Made by a program: the position numbers and the translations under genes. Below, piece after piece: positions 11,011 to 19,614 of a stretch of DNA of 64,000 bases (its first letter is position 1; each line of letters begins with the position of its first letter). The notes beneath the pieces were generated by a model. It did no database searches and was not told the origin of the DNA. It was given only the letters and a program-made list of their open reading frames with translations. The DNA comes from Actinomycetota bacterium (GTDB lineage: Bacteria; Actinomycetota; Actinomycetes; Nanopelagicales; Nanopelagicaceae), in NCBI GenBank assembly GCA_947450545.1, contig CANFVU010000003.1:1-64000 (forward strand). The letters are read 5' to 3'.

Positions 11011-12006
11011 CTACTTGGTAACCCTCAGAAGATTAATCGGCAATAGGGCGGCAACAGCTGCAGGTAATAGCCACCAAGCGTTTGTACCGCTATGAACCAT
11101 GAGATTCGTTGCCTCAAGTGCGGCAATCACAATTGCAAATCCAATCAAGTCATCGCCAATGAGGAAGTCGTACCAGAAGAAGCCAAAATCCTTCATAACT
11201 TTGATGAAACCGCGATCTTCTAAGACTGTTTCAGCATCAAGCTCGACTAGCGATGCCACCTTCACCTTTTCAGGCGTTCGAGCTCGTCGTGCTTTCAAGA
11301 GCTGCACTAAGAGGAATGAAACAAAAGTGACGTAAGGAATGATTCCCAAGAGGTAAGCATCGGCGCTCGGCCACAGTGCGCCGGCTCCTTCAGCTCCCCA
11401 AAATATTCCAAATGAAGTCAACATGATTCCGACGATAAATTTCATGGTGTTTTCAGGAACTTGAGCAAGTGGTTTACGCAGTGCAAAACCTGCAATCGCA
11501 ACAATCACGACTGCGGCAAGGGCACCGAGTGAAGCAAGTCCAACCTGGTGCTGGATGGTTCCAAATGTTAAAACGATAAATGCAACTTCAAGCCCTTCAA
11601 GTAGAACACCTTTGAATGAGAGGGTGAAGGCGTACCAATCGGCGACTCCAAATTTCTGACCTTCTTTAGCTTTGCGTGCCGCAGCGAGTTCTTCTTGAAA
11701 AATTTTCTCTTCATCATGCAACGCTTTATATCCAGATGCACGCAAAATTGCTTTGCGAATCCATTGCAAACCAAAGACTAAAAGCAACGTTCCGACAATC
11801 AGTCGTAATCCGTTCATTGGTAGATGTGAAATAGATGGACCAATAGAAACGATAACGAGAGCAAGGACGCCAAATCCTGCGCCAGTTCCCAAGAGCGCTG
11901 ATTTCCAATCCCGAGCAGTTCCTGCTGCAAGGACAATCGTTGTTGCTTCTACAGCCTCAACAGCACAAGCAAGAAAAACTGAGATGAAAAGTGCTAGACC
12001 ATGCAT
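11011..12006 (-). CDS. Predicted multi-TM membrane protein (COG4280-like)
   Basis: About 8 TM segments; two similar acidic TM motifs 'AVEAVEATTIVLA' and 'LLEGLEVAFIVLT'. Confidence 0.55.
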   Translation of the reverse strand: MHGLALFISVFLACAVEAVEATTIVLAAGTARDWKSALLGTGAGFGVLALVIVSIGPSISHLPMNGLRLIVGTLLLVFGLQWIRKAILRASGYKALHDEEKIFQEELAAARKAKEGQKFGVADWYAFTLSFKGVLLEGLEVAFIVLTFGTIQHQVGLASLGALAAVVIVAIAGFALRKPLAQVPENTMKFIVGIMLTSFGIFWGAEGAGALWPSADAYLLGIIPYVTFVSFLLVQLLKARRARTPEKVKVASLVELDAETVLEDRGFIKVMKDFGFFWYDFLIGDDLIGFAIVIAALEATNLMVHSGTNAWWLLPAAVAALLPINLLRVTK

Positions 12007-12025
12007 AGTTGAATCGTAGCTCTCA

Positions 12026-13180
12026 TCAATCTTTTACAGTGAAATAGCCAGCAACTACAACATAAGCGGCAAGAAGTGCTGGAACCATCATTGCCCAACG
12101 AAGTGTCACAAGATTGGCTAGAAAACCAATAACAGGTGGCCCTGCGAGAAAACCAAAATAAGCAATTCCAGAAACCATTGCCATGCCTTCAGAAGGAGCC
12201 ATGCGATCAGCAAATCTTTCTTTTGCCATCTTTCCAGACATGCTCAATACAAGTGGAAACACTGTCGAGGATCCCGCGGCGAGGAAGACCCAACCAACAA
12301 TTACTCCATATATTCCGCCAACAATAAGTCCACCGAACAACCCAATGGATGCAATCAATCCGCTCGTTATAACAACTCTGCGAACTCCAAAACGGTTAGC
12401 TAAATAATCACCAAGGAATCGGCCGATCACCATCGTGATTGAGAAGAAAATATAAGGAAGCGTGGAGACAAACGGTGAAGCATGGAAAGTAGTTCGGCTT
12501 AATATTCCGCCCCAATCCCCAGCTGCTCCTTCTCCAACTTGACCACACATCATGATGAGTCCGAGAGCCCAGAAAATCGCTGGTCGCCTCCTGTTGCGTG
12601 TGTGCTTATTTCTGTCAATCGGGTGAATATCAATTTCATTTGGCATCCACCATGGCTTTAAAAGAAGTGCTGCTGCGATAGCAACGACTCCAACAACAAT
12701 GGTGTGTTTCAAAATTGAAATATTCCATTGTGAAAGCAATCCGCCAGTAAATCCGCCAATGAGTGCACCTGCAGAAAACATCGCGTGGAATGTGCTCATG
12801 AAACGTTTATTAGCTTCGTGCTCGACTGCCACAGCGTGGGTGTTCATCGAAACATCTTGAACTGCAAGAAAGAAACCAAATACAAAGAGAGTCAAAGTGA
12901 GTTGTAACAGTGAATGCGAAGTACCTACGAGCACGGTTGAGAGAGCTAAACCGATTGCAGATGGAACAGCTACCCAAGCACTTCCACGTGTTGCACATAA
13001 ACGCCCTGTAGGACCGAGTGCGACGAGAATTCCCAACGAAGAAAAGAGAAGCGCACGGCCTATTTCACCGTTGCTGATCGCCAAAATCTCTTTGAAATCC
13101 GGCAGGCGTGCAACAAAAGCTCCGACTACAAAGCCATTAGTTATGAATGCCGCAGTAACGGCTACTCGTGCACGATTCAC
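12026..13180 (-). CDS. MFS transporter
   Basis: 12-TM MFS; the longest ORF begins inside tRNA-Tyr, so a GTG start at about 13180 (VNRARVAVTAAF) is more plausible. Confidence 0.8.
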   Translation of the reverse strand: MNRARVAVTAAFITNGFVVGAFVARLPDFKEILAISNGEIGRALLFSSLGILVALGPTGRLCATRGSAWVAVPSAIGLALSTVLVGTSHSLLQLTLTLFVFGFFLAVQDVSMNTHAVAVEHEANKRFMSTFHAMFSAGALIGGFTGGLLSQWNISILKHTIVVGVVAIAAALLLKPWWMPNEIDIHPIDRNKHTRNRRRPAIFWALGLIMMCGQVGEGAAGDWGGILSRTTFHASPFVSTLPYIFFSITMVIGRFLGDYLANRFGVRRVVITSGLIASIGLFGGLIVGGIYGVIVGWVFLAAGSSTVFPLVLSMSGKMAKERFADRMAPSEGMAMVSGIAYFGFLAGPPVIGFLANLVTLRWAMMVPALLAAYVVVAGYFTVKD

Positions 13181-13209
13181 TCGGACATCGTAGTGAGGAG
13201 AGATAACGC

Positions 13210-13294
13210 TGGTGGCGGGTGAAGGATTTGAACCTTCGAAGGCTGAGCCGGCGGATTTACAGTCCGCTCCCATTGGCCGCTCGGGCAACCCGCC
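13210..13294 (-). tRNA. tRNA-Tyr (GTA), encoded CCA
   Basis: Reverse complement GGCGGGTTGCCCGAGCGGCCAATGGGAGCGGACTGTAAATCCGCCGGCTCAGCCTTCGAAGGTTCAAATCCTTCACCCGCCACCA; long variable arm; GTA anticodon. Confidence 0.95.
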
Positions 13295-13391
13295 AGGTTG
13301 AAGTGCAGCCCGCGAATAGTAGCGAAAGGGCTGCGTTAGGGTCTAATCGAGGGTTTTCACGCTCCACCAGAACGAGGGTAACCTCTGAGAC

Positions 13392-14276
13392 GTGATTAAG
13401 TTTTCTCGAGAAGTATCTGAAGCTCTTGCTTCAAAAAAGCCATTAGTTGCTCTTGAATCCACAATTATTAGCCATGGACTTCCACGTCCTCGCAATTTAA
13501 CGGTGGCACAAGAGGTGGAATCAATTGTTCGAGCAACTGGCGCTGTGCCAGCAACAATTGCAATTCTCGATGGTGAGATACATGTTGGTTTAGAAGCTGA
13601 TGAACTTGATCGAATTGCAAATGAAGATGGTGTTGTTAAGGCATCCACTCGCGATCTTGCAATATTGGCTGCAACCAAAAAGAGTGCAGCAACAACAGTT
13701 GCGGCAACGGCGCATATTGCAGCTATGGCGGGAATCTCTGTGTTTGCTACAGGAGGACTTGGCGGAGTGCACCGCGGAGATGGCTTTGATGAATCAGCAG
13801 ATTTACGTGGCCTTTCCATCACGCCAGTTGTCATTGTTTGCGCAGGCGTGAAATCCATCCTCAATGTCGAAGCAACTCTTGAACGATTGGAAACTCTTGC
13901 AGTTCCAGTTCTCGGTTTCAAGACAAATAAATTTCCTGGCTTCTACTTAACAGAATCTGGTTTTGAGATTGAGCACCGCGTTGAGAGTGCACTAGAAATC
14001 GCTGCTATTTGGAAGCAACGCGCAGCAGTAAATACTTCTGAAAGCGCAGTTATTGTCACTAACCCCGTGAAAGTTGAGCTAGACCGCACTCTCCACGACA
14101 CTTTGTTGAAAAATGGTTTAGCTGAAGCAGAAGCAAAACATGTCACCGGTAAAGCTGTCACTCCATTTTTACTTGAATATTTCCACCGCGTGAGTGAAGG
14201 AAAGAGTTTGGACGTTAACGTAGAAATCATTAAATCTAACTCAAAGCTTGCAGCCGAGATAGCTATCGCCCTCTAA
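13392..14276 (+). CDS. psuG: Pseudouridine-5'-phosphate glycosidase
   Basis: 'LVALESTIISHGLPRPRNLTVAQEVE', 'FATGGLGGVHRG', 'GFKTNKFPGFYL', typical of the PsuG/IndA family. Confidence 0.95.
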   Translation: MIKFSREVSEALASKKPLVALESTIISHGLPRPRNLTVAQEVESIVRATGAVPATIAILDGEIHVGLEADELDRIANEDGVVKASTRDLAILAATKKSAATTVAATAHIAAMAGISVFATGGLGGVHRGDGFDESADLRGLSITPVVIVCAGVKSILNVEATLERLETLAVPVLGFKTNKFPGFYLTESGFEIEHRVESALEIAAIWKQRAAVNTSESAVIVTNPVKVELDRTLHDTLLKNGLAEAEAKHVTGKAVTPFLLEYFHRVSEGKSLDVNVEIIKSNSKLAAEIAIAL

Positions 14277-14280
14277 GGCA

Positions 14281-15168
14281 ATGAACCACTTTCTCTGTAT
14301 TGGCGACACCATGATGGATGTCAGCGTCGTTATTGACTCCGAAATCCACGTGGGCGGAGATACTCAAGCCACCATTTCAACTCATGGCGGCGGCGCTGCA
14401 GCGAATGTCTCAACATGGCTCGCATCGCTGGGAAATAGTGTCTATCTCTGTTCGCGCACTGGAGATGACCTCAATGGAACATTTCTCTTTGATGAGCTCG
14501 ACAAATATTGCGTGCGGCATTCCGATCATCATGCACCAGGTGAAAAAACAGGCGTGGTTGTTGTCCTCGTGAATGAAAATGGTGAACGCACGATGTTCCC
14601 AGACTCTGGAGCTAATTCTGGGTTAAGCGCTAAAGACTTACCACCTTTGGAAGAGTTTGATGCTGTGTATCTCTCGGGGTATGCGCTCATTAATCCTAAA
14701 TCTCGAAAGAATGTTTTAGAGATGGTTGCACAAATCAAGGCACATTCAATCCCCATTGTTTTAGATCCAGGAACAGTTGGTGCACTTCGAAATATTCCAA
14801 CATCGATTCTGAATGATTGGATTGCTCTTGCAGATGTCTTAATTCTCAACGAAGAAGAAGCTTTCTATGTTGCAGATGAAAAAGATATTGAAGGTGCGCT
14901 TGTGAAGCTTGCGGCTGTTACTCCTCTAGTCGTTGTAAAACGCGGTGAACGAGGTGCGATAGCAATATTCGAGCGTGTGATGATTGTTGAAGTTCCCGCC
15001 GAAGAGGTCGAAGTCATCGATACGACAGGTGCCGGTGATTCATTTGCTGCAGGATTTATGTCTTCATGGTTCTCAGATCCCAACTTAGAAGTGGCAATAA
15101 AAAATGGAATTTCCCAAGCCACTACATGTATTGCAAGTGTTGGAGCCCGCCCACCTATTGGAAAATAA
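14281..15168 (+). CDS. psuK: PfkB-family carbohydrate kinase, probable pseudouridine kinase
   Basis: 'GGGAAANVSTWLASLG' and C-terminal 'DTTGAGDSFAAGF'; 4 nt downstream of psuG. Confidence 0.8.
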   Translation: MNHFLCIGDTMMDVSVVIDSEIHVGGDTQATISTHGGGAAANVSTWLASLGNSVYLCSRTGDDLNGTFLFDELDKYCVRHSDHHAPGEKTGVVVVLVNENGERTMFPDSGANSGLSAKDLPPLEEFDAVYLSGYALINPKSRKNVLEMVAQIKAHSIPIVLDPGTVGALRNIPTSILNDWIALADVLILNEEEAFYVADEKDIEGALVKLAAVTPLVVVKRGERGAIAIFERVMIVEVPAEEVEVIDTTGAGDSFAAGFMSSWFSDPNLEVAIKNGISQATTCIASVGARPPIGK

Positions 15169-15195
15169 GGTGCATAGGCTTAGACTTCCAAGCCT

Positions 15196-15582
15196 ATGGA
15201 AATTCAATGGAATCAGATTCACGACCTCGCAAAAGAGGCAATGAAGAAGGCTTATGCGCCGTACTCAAAATTCCCTGTAGGGGTTGCTGCACTTGTTGAT
15301 GATGGTCGCTACATATCTGGCTGCAATGTAGAGAACGCCAGCACCGGTCTCGGTCTATGTGCTGAATGTAGTTTGGTCTCAGATCTTGCACGGACAGGTG
15401 GCGGACGACTCATCGCAGTTGTCTGCGTTGGAGGCGATGGAAATTTCCTTGCTCCATGCGGTCGCTGTCGCCAATTGTTATTCGAGCACGGCGGAAAAGA
15501 AGCTCTTTTGATGACGCCTGATGGTCCTCAAAAGATGATTGATATGTTGCCATGGGCTTTTGGACCGGATGATTTGAAGTAA
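15196..15582 (+). CDS. cdd: Cytidine deaminase
   Basis: 'AYAPYSKFPVGVAAL', 'GCNVENAS', 'CAECSL', 'APCGRCRQLL'. Confidence 0.95.
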   Translation: MEIQWNQIHDLAKEAMKKAYAPYSKFPVGVAALVDDGRYISGCNVENASTGLGLCAECSLVSDLARTGGGRLIAVVCVGGDGNFLAPCGRCRQLLFEHGGKEALLMTPDGPQKMIDMLPWAFGPDDLK

Positions 15583-16668
15583 ATGACACTTCTTCTTACC
15601 GCTCAAGAAATTTCTCAAGCACCAAAAGTTCTCCTCCACGATCACAACGATGGAGGGCTGCGACCTCAAACGATGATTGAGATGGCTGAGGAATCTGGCT
15701 ACACAAAACTGCCGTTCAATGATGCGGAACGACTTGCGAAGTGGTTCTTTGAAGCATGTAGCGAAGGAACTCTCGAGCTTTACTTGGAAACTTTTGAGCA
15801 CACGATCTCGCTCATGCAGACGCCTGAACAAATAATTCGCGTTGCGCGAGAATGCGCTCTAGATCTTGCCCGAGATGGCGTTGTGTATGCAGAAGTTCGC
15901 GGCGCTCCGGAACTCTTTACACGTAAAGGTTTAACAATTGATCAAGTAATTGAATACACCGTCGAGGGTTACCAGCAAGGTATGGCTGAAGCAAAGCGAG
16001 AAGGTTTCTCTATTCGCGTTGAAGGGCTGCTCTGCGCTTTGCGACACAATCACTTTGCAGATGAAGTTGCTGAGAAAGTTATTCAATTCAAAGGCAAAGG
16101 CATCGTCGGATTTGATATCGCAGGCCCTGAAATGGGATTCCCCCCTACCGATCACATCAAAGCTTTCAATTATCTACGCGCACAAGGCGGGCACTACACA
16201 ATTCACGCTGGTGAAGCTGCTCCCCTTGAATCCATTGCACTCGCTGTTCGTGAGTGCAAAACCGAACGCATTGGCCACGGTATTCGCCTCATCGATGACA
16301 TCTCATTTGAGAATGGCGAAGCAAGACTTGGCGAGTTAGCACAGGAGATTTTGGATAAACAGATTGCTCTTGAAATGGCTCCCACTTCAAATCTTCAAAC
16401 GGGTGGCGCATCTTCGTATGAGACTCATCCGATTGGCATTATGAAGGAACTTGGCTTCAACGTCACCATTAACACGGACAATCGCCTGATGAGCAAGACT
16501 TCAATGATCAAGGAGATCACTGAGATTTCAGCAGCGCATTCGTGGGACTTACAGGATCTTCACGATGTGGCTGAGAATGCCATCAACTCTGCCTTTATTT
16601 CAGCAGATGAGATCAAAAATATTTTGGAATCACAAATTCGCCCTGGCTACGAAAAGTTAGGTGCCTAA
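15583..16668 (+). CDS. add: Adenosine deaminase
   Basis: 'LLHDHNDGGLRPQTM', 'HAGEAAPLESI', 'RIGHGIRL', 'TINTDNRL'. Confidence 0.92.
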   Translation: MTLLLTAQEISQAPKVLLHDHNDGGLRPQTMIEMAEESGYTKLPFNDAERLAKWFFEACSEGTLELYLETFEHTISLMQTPEQIIRVARECALDLARDGVVYAEVRGAPELFTRKGLTIDQVIEYTVEGYQQGMAEAKREGFSIRVEGLLCALRHNHFADEVAEKVIQFKGKGIVGFDIAGPEMGFPPTDHIKAFNYLRAQGGHYTIHAGEAAPLESIALAVRECKTERIGHGIRLIDDISFENGEARLGELAQEILDKQIALEMAPTSNLQTGGASSYETHPIGIMKELGFNVTINTDNRLMSKTSMIKEITEISAAHSWDLQDLHDVAENAINSAFISADEIKNILESQIRPGYEKLGA

Positions 16669-17846
16669 TGATTGATTTTACAAACGTTGATGTCATAAAC
16701 AATCCATACCCGCATCTGGCTGAACTGCGTAAACATGGCAAGCCGATTTGGCACGAAGAACTCAACCTCTTCTTGGCTCCCAACCACAAAGATGCAAATG
16801 AGGTCCTTCGAAATAAATCGTTAGGCAGAATTTTTAAAGCGAAAGAACCAGAATCTGAATGGAACGTATTTAACTACCTACACTCTGATTCAATTCTCGA
16901 TAGCGAGCCTCCAAAGCACACCCGCCTTCGGTCGTTGGTGATGAAAGCTTTCAATAAGAATCGAATTGAATCCCTACGTCCAAATATCGTGGCTCTCACC
17001 CAAGAACTTCTGAATAACATCGAAGATCTCGGTGGGAACTTTGATTTGATTGCTGACTATGCCGAACCTTTGCCAGTAAAAGTTATTGCAGCGCTTTTGG
17101 GCTTCCCAACAAGCGATGAATATCTCCTGCGCCCATGGTCACAAGCCATAGTGAAGATGTATGAAGTAAACCCTTCTATCGAGAGCCAAGAAGGTGCAAA
17201 GAGAGCAGCAAATGAATTTGCTGAATACGTGCACGGACTCATGCTCCTTCGCAAAGCTCATCCAACAGATGATCTCATCACAGAGCTTGCTCAAGTTGAA
17301 GAAGCGGGCGAAAAACTCTCTACTCACGAACTCATCGCTACATGTGTACTTCTCCTCAATGCTGGACACGAAGCAAGTGTCAATGGATTTGGAAATGGGA
17401 TGGTTGCTGCGCATCAAAACCATTCGCAATGGGAATTGCTCCAACGTGATCCTGAAAAATATTCAGCGACAGCTCTCGAGGAATTCATTCGCTTTGACGC
17501 TCCCCTCCAATTCTTTGAGCGAACCGCTACTTCTGATCTGGAAATGAGCGGGGTAGAAATCAAAGCTGGGCAAAAGATTGTCAGCCTTCTTGGTTCAGCA
17601 AATCGAGATGAAGCAGTCTTCGCCAATGCTCATGACATGGATATCACCCGTGAACACAATCCACATATTGGGTTTGGAGCGGGAATCCACTTCTGTATCG
17701 GAGCGCCTCTTGCCAGACTAGAAATGGGAATTTCTTTACCTGAATTGTTTAAGCGTTTTCCTAAGTTAGAGCTTGAAGAAAATCCAGTGCGTCGCCAGAC
17801 GTTTTCACTACGAGGGTACGAAGCCGTGCCAGCAAGGACATCATGA
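16668..17846 (+). CDS. Cytochrome P450
   Basis: I-helix 'LLNAGHEASVNGF', ExxR 'EEFIR', heme-Cys motif 'FGAGIHFCIGAPLARLE'. Confidence 0.95.
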   Translation: MIDFTNVDVINNPYPHLAELRKHGKPIWHEELNLFLAPNHKDANEVLRNKSLGRIFKAKEPESEWNVFNYLHSDSILDSEPPKHTRLRSLVMKAFNKNRIESLRPNIVALTQELLNNIEDLGGNFDLIADYAEPLPVKVIAALLGFPTSDEYLLRPWSQAIVKMYEVNPSIESQEGAKRAANEFAEYVHGLMLLRKAHPTDDLITELAQVEEAGEKLSTHELIATCVLLLNAGHEASVNGFGNGMVAAHQNHSQWELLQRDPEKYSATALEEFIRFDAPLQFFERTATSDLEMSGVEIKAGQKIVSLLGSANRDEAVFANAHDMDITREHNPHIGFGAGIHFCIGAPLARLEMGISLPELFKRFPKLELEENPVRRQTFSLRGYEAVPARTS

Positions 17847-18778
17847 AAAACTTTATCTTGGATGTAGATACAGGCGTCGATGACGCATTTGCTCTTCTAT
17901 TTGCTGCACGTCATCCTGAAATCAATTTGCTCGGTGTTACGTGCGTAGATGGCAATACAAACCTTAAACAAGTCATCATCAATACTCTTAAAGTTTTAGA
18001 TGCTGCCGAAGCCGGCGATATTCCTGTTTCTGCAGGTGCAACTCGACCTCTTATCGATGAGCCTCGGTATGCCGAACATGTTCATGGTGCTGACGGTTTA
18101 GGCGATCTTGGTTTCCCCGAATCAAAGCGGACTCTCGATCCTCGTCCTGCTGTTGAGCTCATTCGCGACTTGGTTGAAGGCTCTTCAGAACCAGTGACTC
18201 TCATTCCTTTGGCTCCTCTTACGAATATCGCTCTATTTCTACGGGCATTTCCTGAATCTGCAAAGAAGCTTGAACGAATTGTTTTGATGGGTGGATCTGC
18301 TTCGATTGGAAATGCCACTGCAACGGCCGAATTCAATATCTGGCATGACCCTGAAGCTGCAGCGATTGTTTTTCAAAGCGGAATTCCAATCACCATGTAT
18401 GGCCTCGATGTTTTCAATGATTTAACAATGAATCGCACGTATTCCAAGCGACTCATGGATGAAAACCATGCACCATCAACTTTCGCTGGAAGACTAGTTG
18501 ACGCGATGTTGGATCGTCTTGAATATGAAATTACATTAGGAGATTATGGCGCTGTTGCTACTGCGCTGAAACCAGAACTTTCAACTCAAGTAACAATGAA
18601 AGCGATGGTCGATACAACATTTGGTCCTAATCGTGGCGCAACTATTTGCGACCGTCGCCCAGAAGCATTTCAAGAGCTAGATCCAGCTCACTTAGATGCA
18701 CCACGCATCGAAGTATGTACTGCAATTGATGTTGATGCGATGCGCGAACTTTGGCTGCAAACAATCTCTCGGCGTTAA
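17843..18778 (+). CDS. Nucleoside hydrolase family protein (NH-1)
   Basis: 'DVDTGVDDAFALLFA', 'HVHGADGLGDLG', 'AEFNIWHDPEAAAIVF'. Confidence 0.9.
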   Translation: MKNFILDVDTGVDDAFALLFAARHPEINLLGVTCVDGNTNLKQVIINTLKVLDAAEAGDIPVSAGATRPLIDEPRYAEHVHGADGLGDLGFPESKRTLDPRPAVELIRDLVEGSSEPVTLIPLAPLTNIALFLRAFPESAKKLERIVLMGGSASIGNATATAEFNIWHDPEAAAIVFQSGIPITMYGLDVFNDLTMNRTYSKRLMDENHAPSTFAGRLVDAMLDRLEYEITLGDYGAVATALKPELSTQVTMKAMVDTTFGPNRGATICDRRPEAFQELDPAHLDAPRIEVCTAIDVDAMRELWLQTISRR

Positions 18779-19614
18779 ATTCCGATTGGGTGCCAGACAG
18801 TCTTGTGTTCCATAAAGGCAAGCAAGCGTTGAGGTGTTGCTTCTGCTTTGAATGAAGAAATGCGCTTCAAGTTATCTGCACCTGAAACACGAACTTCCTT
18901 ATCTTGAGAAGATGTGAGGCCTGATGCATCAATCGCATCTATCTCCATGTGCGATCCTGCCCACGGCGCTAATTCAGATGTGATACCTGTGAGGATATTT
19001 ACCACTCCACCTGGAAGATCACTTGTGGCAAGTGCTTCGCTTAACGTAATTGCGCATAGAGGAAGTTTTTCACTCGCAATTGCAATCACCGTATTGCCGC
19101 CAGCGATGATGGGTGCAATGGTGTGAACCAACCCAAGGAGTGAGCTCTTTTGTGGTGCAAAAGCTGCAACTACGCCTACTGACTCTGGAATGGTGAAGTT
19201 ATAGAAGGCCCCAGACACCTGATTGGTGGAGCCATAAATCGAGCCAATCTTGTCGCACCAGCCTGAATACCAAACCCATAAATCGATAGCTTCTTGAACT
19301 TGCTTCTTTGCAGCTGCTGGAGCGACGCCTTCAGTTGCAACAATTTCGTCAACAAATTGAGATGTGCGACCTTCCATGATTTCAGCAACGCGGTAAAGAA
19401 TCTGTCCGCGATTAAATGCGGTTGCTGATGACCAACCAGAGTGCGCTGCACGAGCAGCGACAACAGCATCTCGTAAATCTTTGCGCGATGCTTGTGCTGG
19501 GTTCGCGATGAAATTGCCTTTCTTATCTGAAATTTCATAGGAGCGACCAGATTCACTTCGAGGGAAAGCTCCACCGATATAAAGCTTGTAAGTTTTCTTC
19601 ACATCAATACGCAT
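18775..19614 (-). CDS. ALDH-fold protein lacking the catalytic cysteine half
   Basis: 279 aa; ALDH N-terminal features ('LYIGGAFPRSESGRSYEI', 'NTVIAIASEKLPLCAITLSEAL', 'LPGGVVNILTG') but no GQxC catalytic motif. Confidence 0.8.
   Translation of the reverse strand: MRIDVKKTYKLYIGGAFPRSESGRSYEISDKKGNFIANPAQASRKDLRDAVVAARAAHSGWSSATAFNRGQILYRVAEIMEGRTSQFVDEIVATEGVAPAAAKKQVQEAIDLWVWYSGWCDKIGSIYGSTNQVSGAFYNFTIPESVGVVAAFAPQKSSLLGLVHTIAPIIAGGNTVIAIASEKLPLCAITLSEALATSDLPGGVVNILTGITSELAPWAGSHMEIDAIDASGLTSSQDKEVRVSGADNLKRISSFKAEATPQRLLAFMEHKTVWHPIGI

Noticed and set aside
13181-13288. N-terminal extension of the MFS ORF (MPERPMGADCKSAGSAFEGSNPSPATS...)
   Set aside because: This stretch is translated tRNA-Tyr sequence, so the extension is spurious and a downstream GTG start is preferred.
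13305-13334. GCAGCCC...GGGCTGC inverted repeat between tRNA-Tyr and psuG
   Set aside because: Only 7-bp stem with 17-nt loop and no T-tract; too weak to call as a terminator or regulatory element.
16668-17846. P450 as part of a secondary-metabolite gene cluster
   Set aside because: No PKS, NRPS, terpene or tailoring genes nearby; neighbours are nucleoside enzymes.
18775-19614. Half-length ALDH interpreted as a pseudogene
   Set aside because: The ORF is intact, abuts its partner ALDH gene in an operon-like layout and keeps coherent ALDH N-terminal sequence; a split ALDH16-like subunit is more likely than decay.
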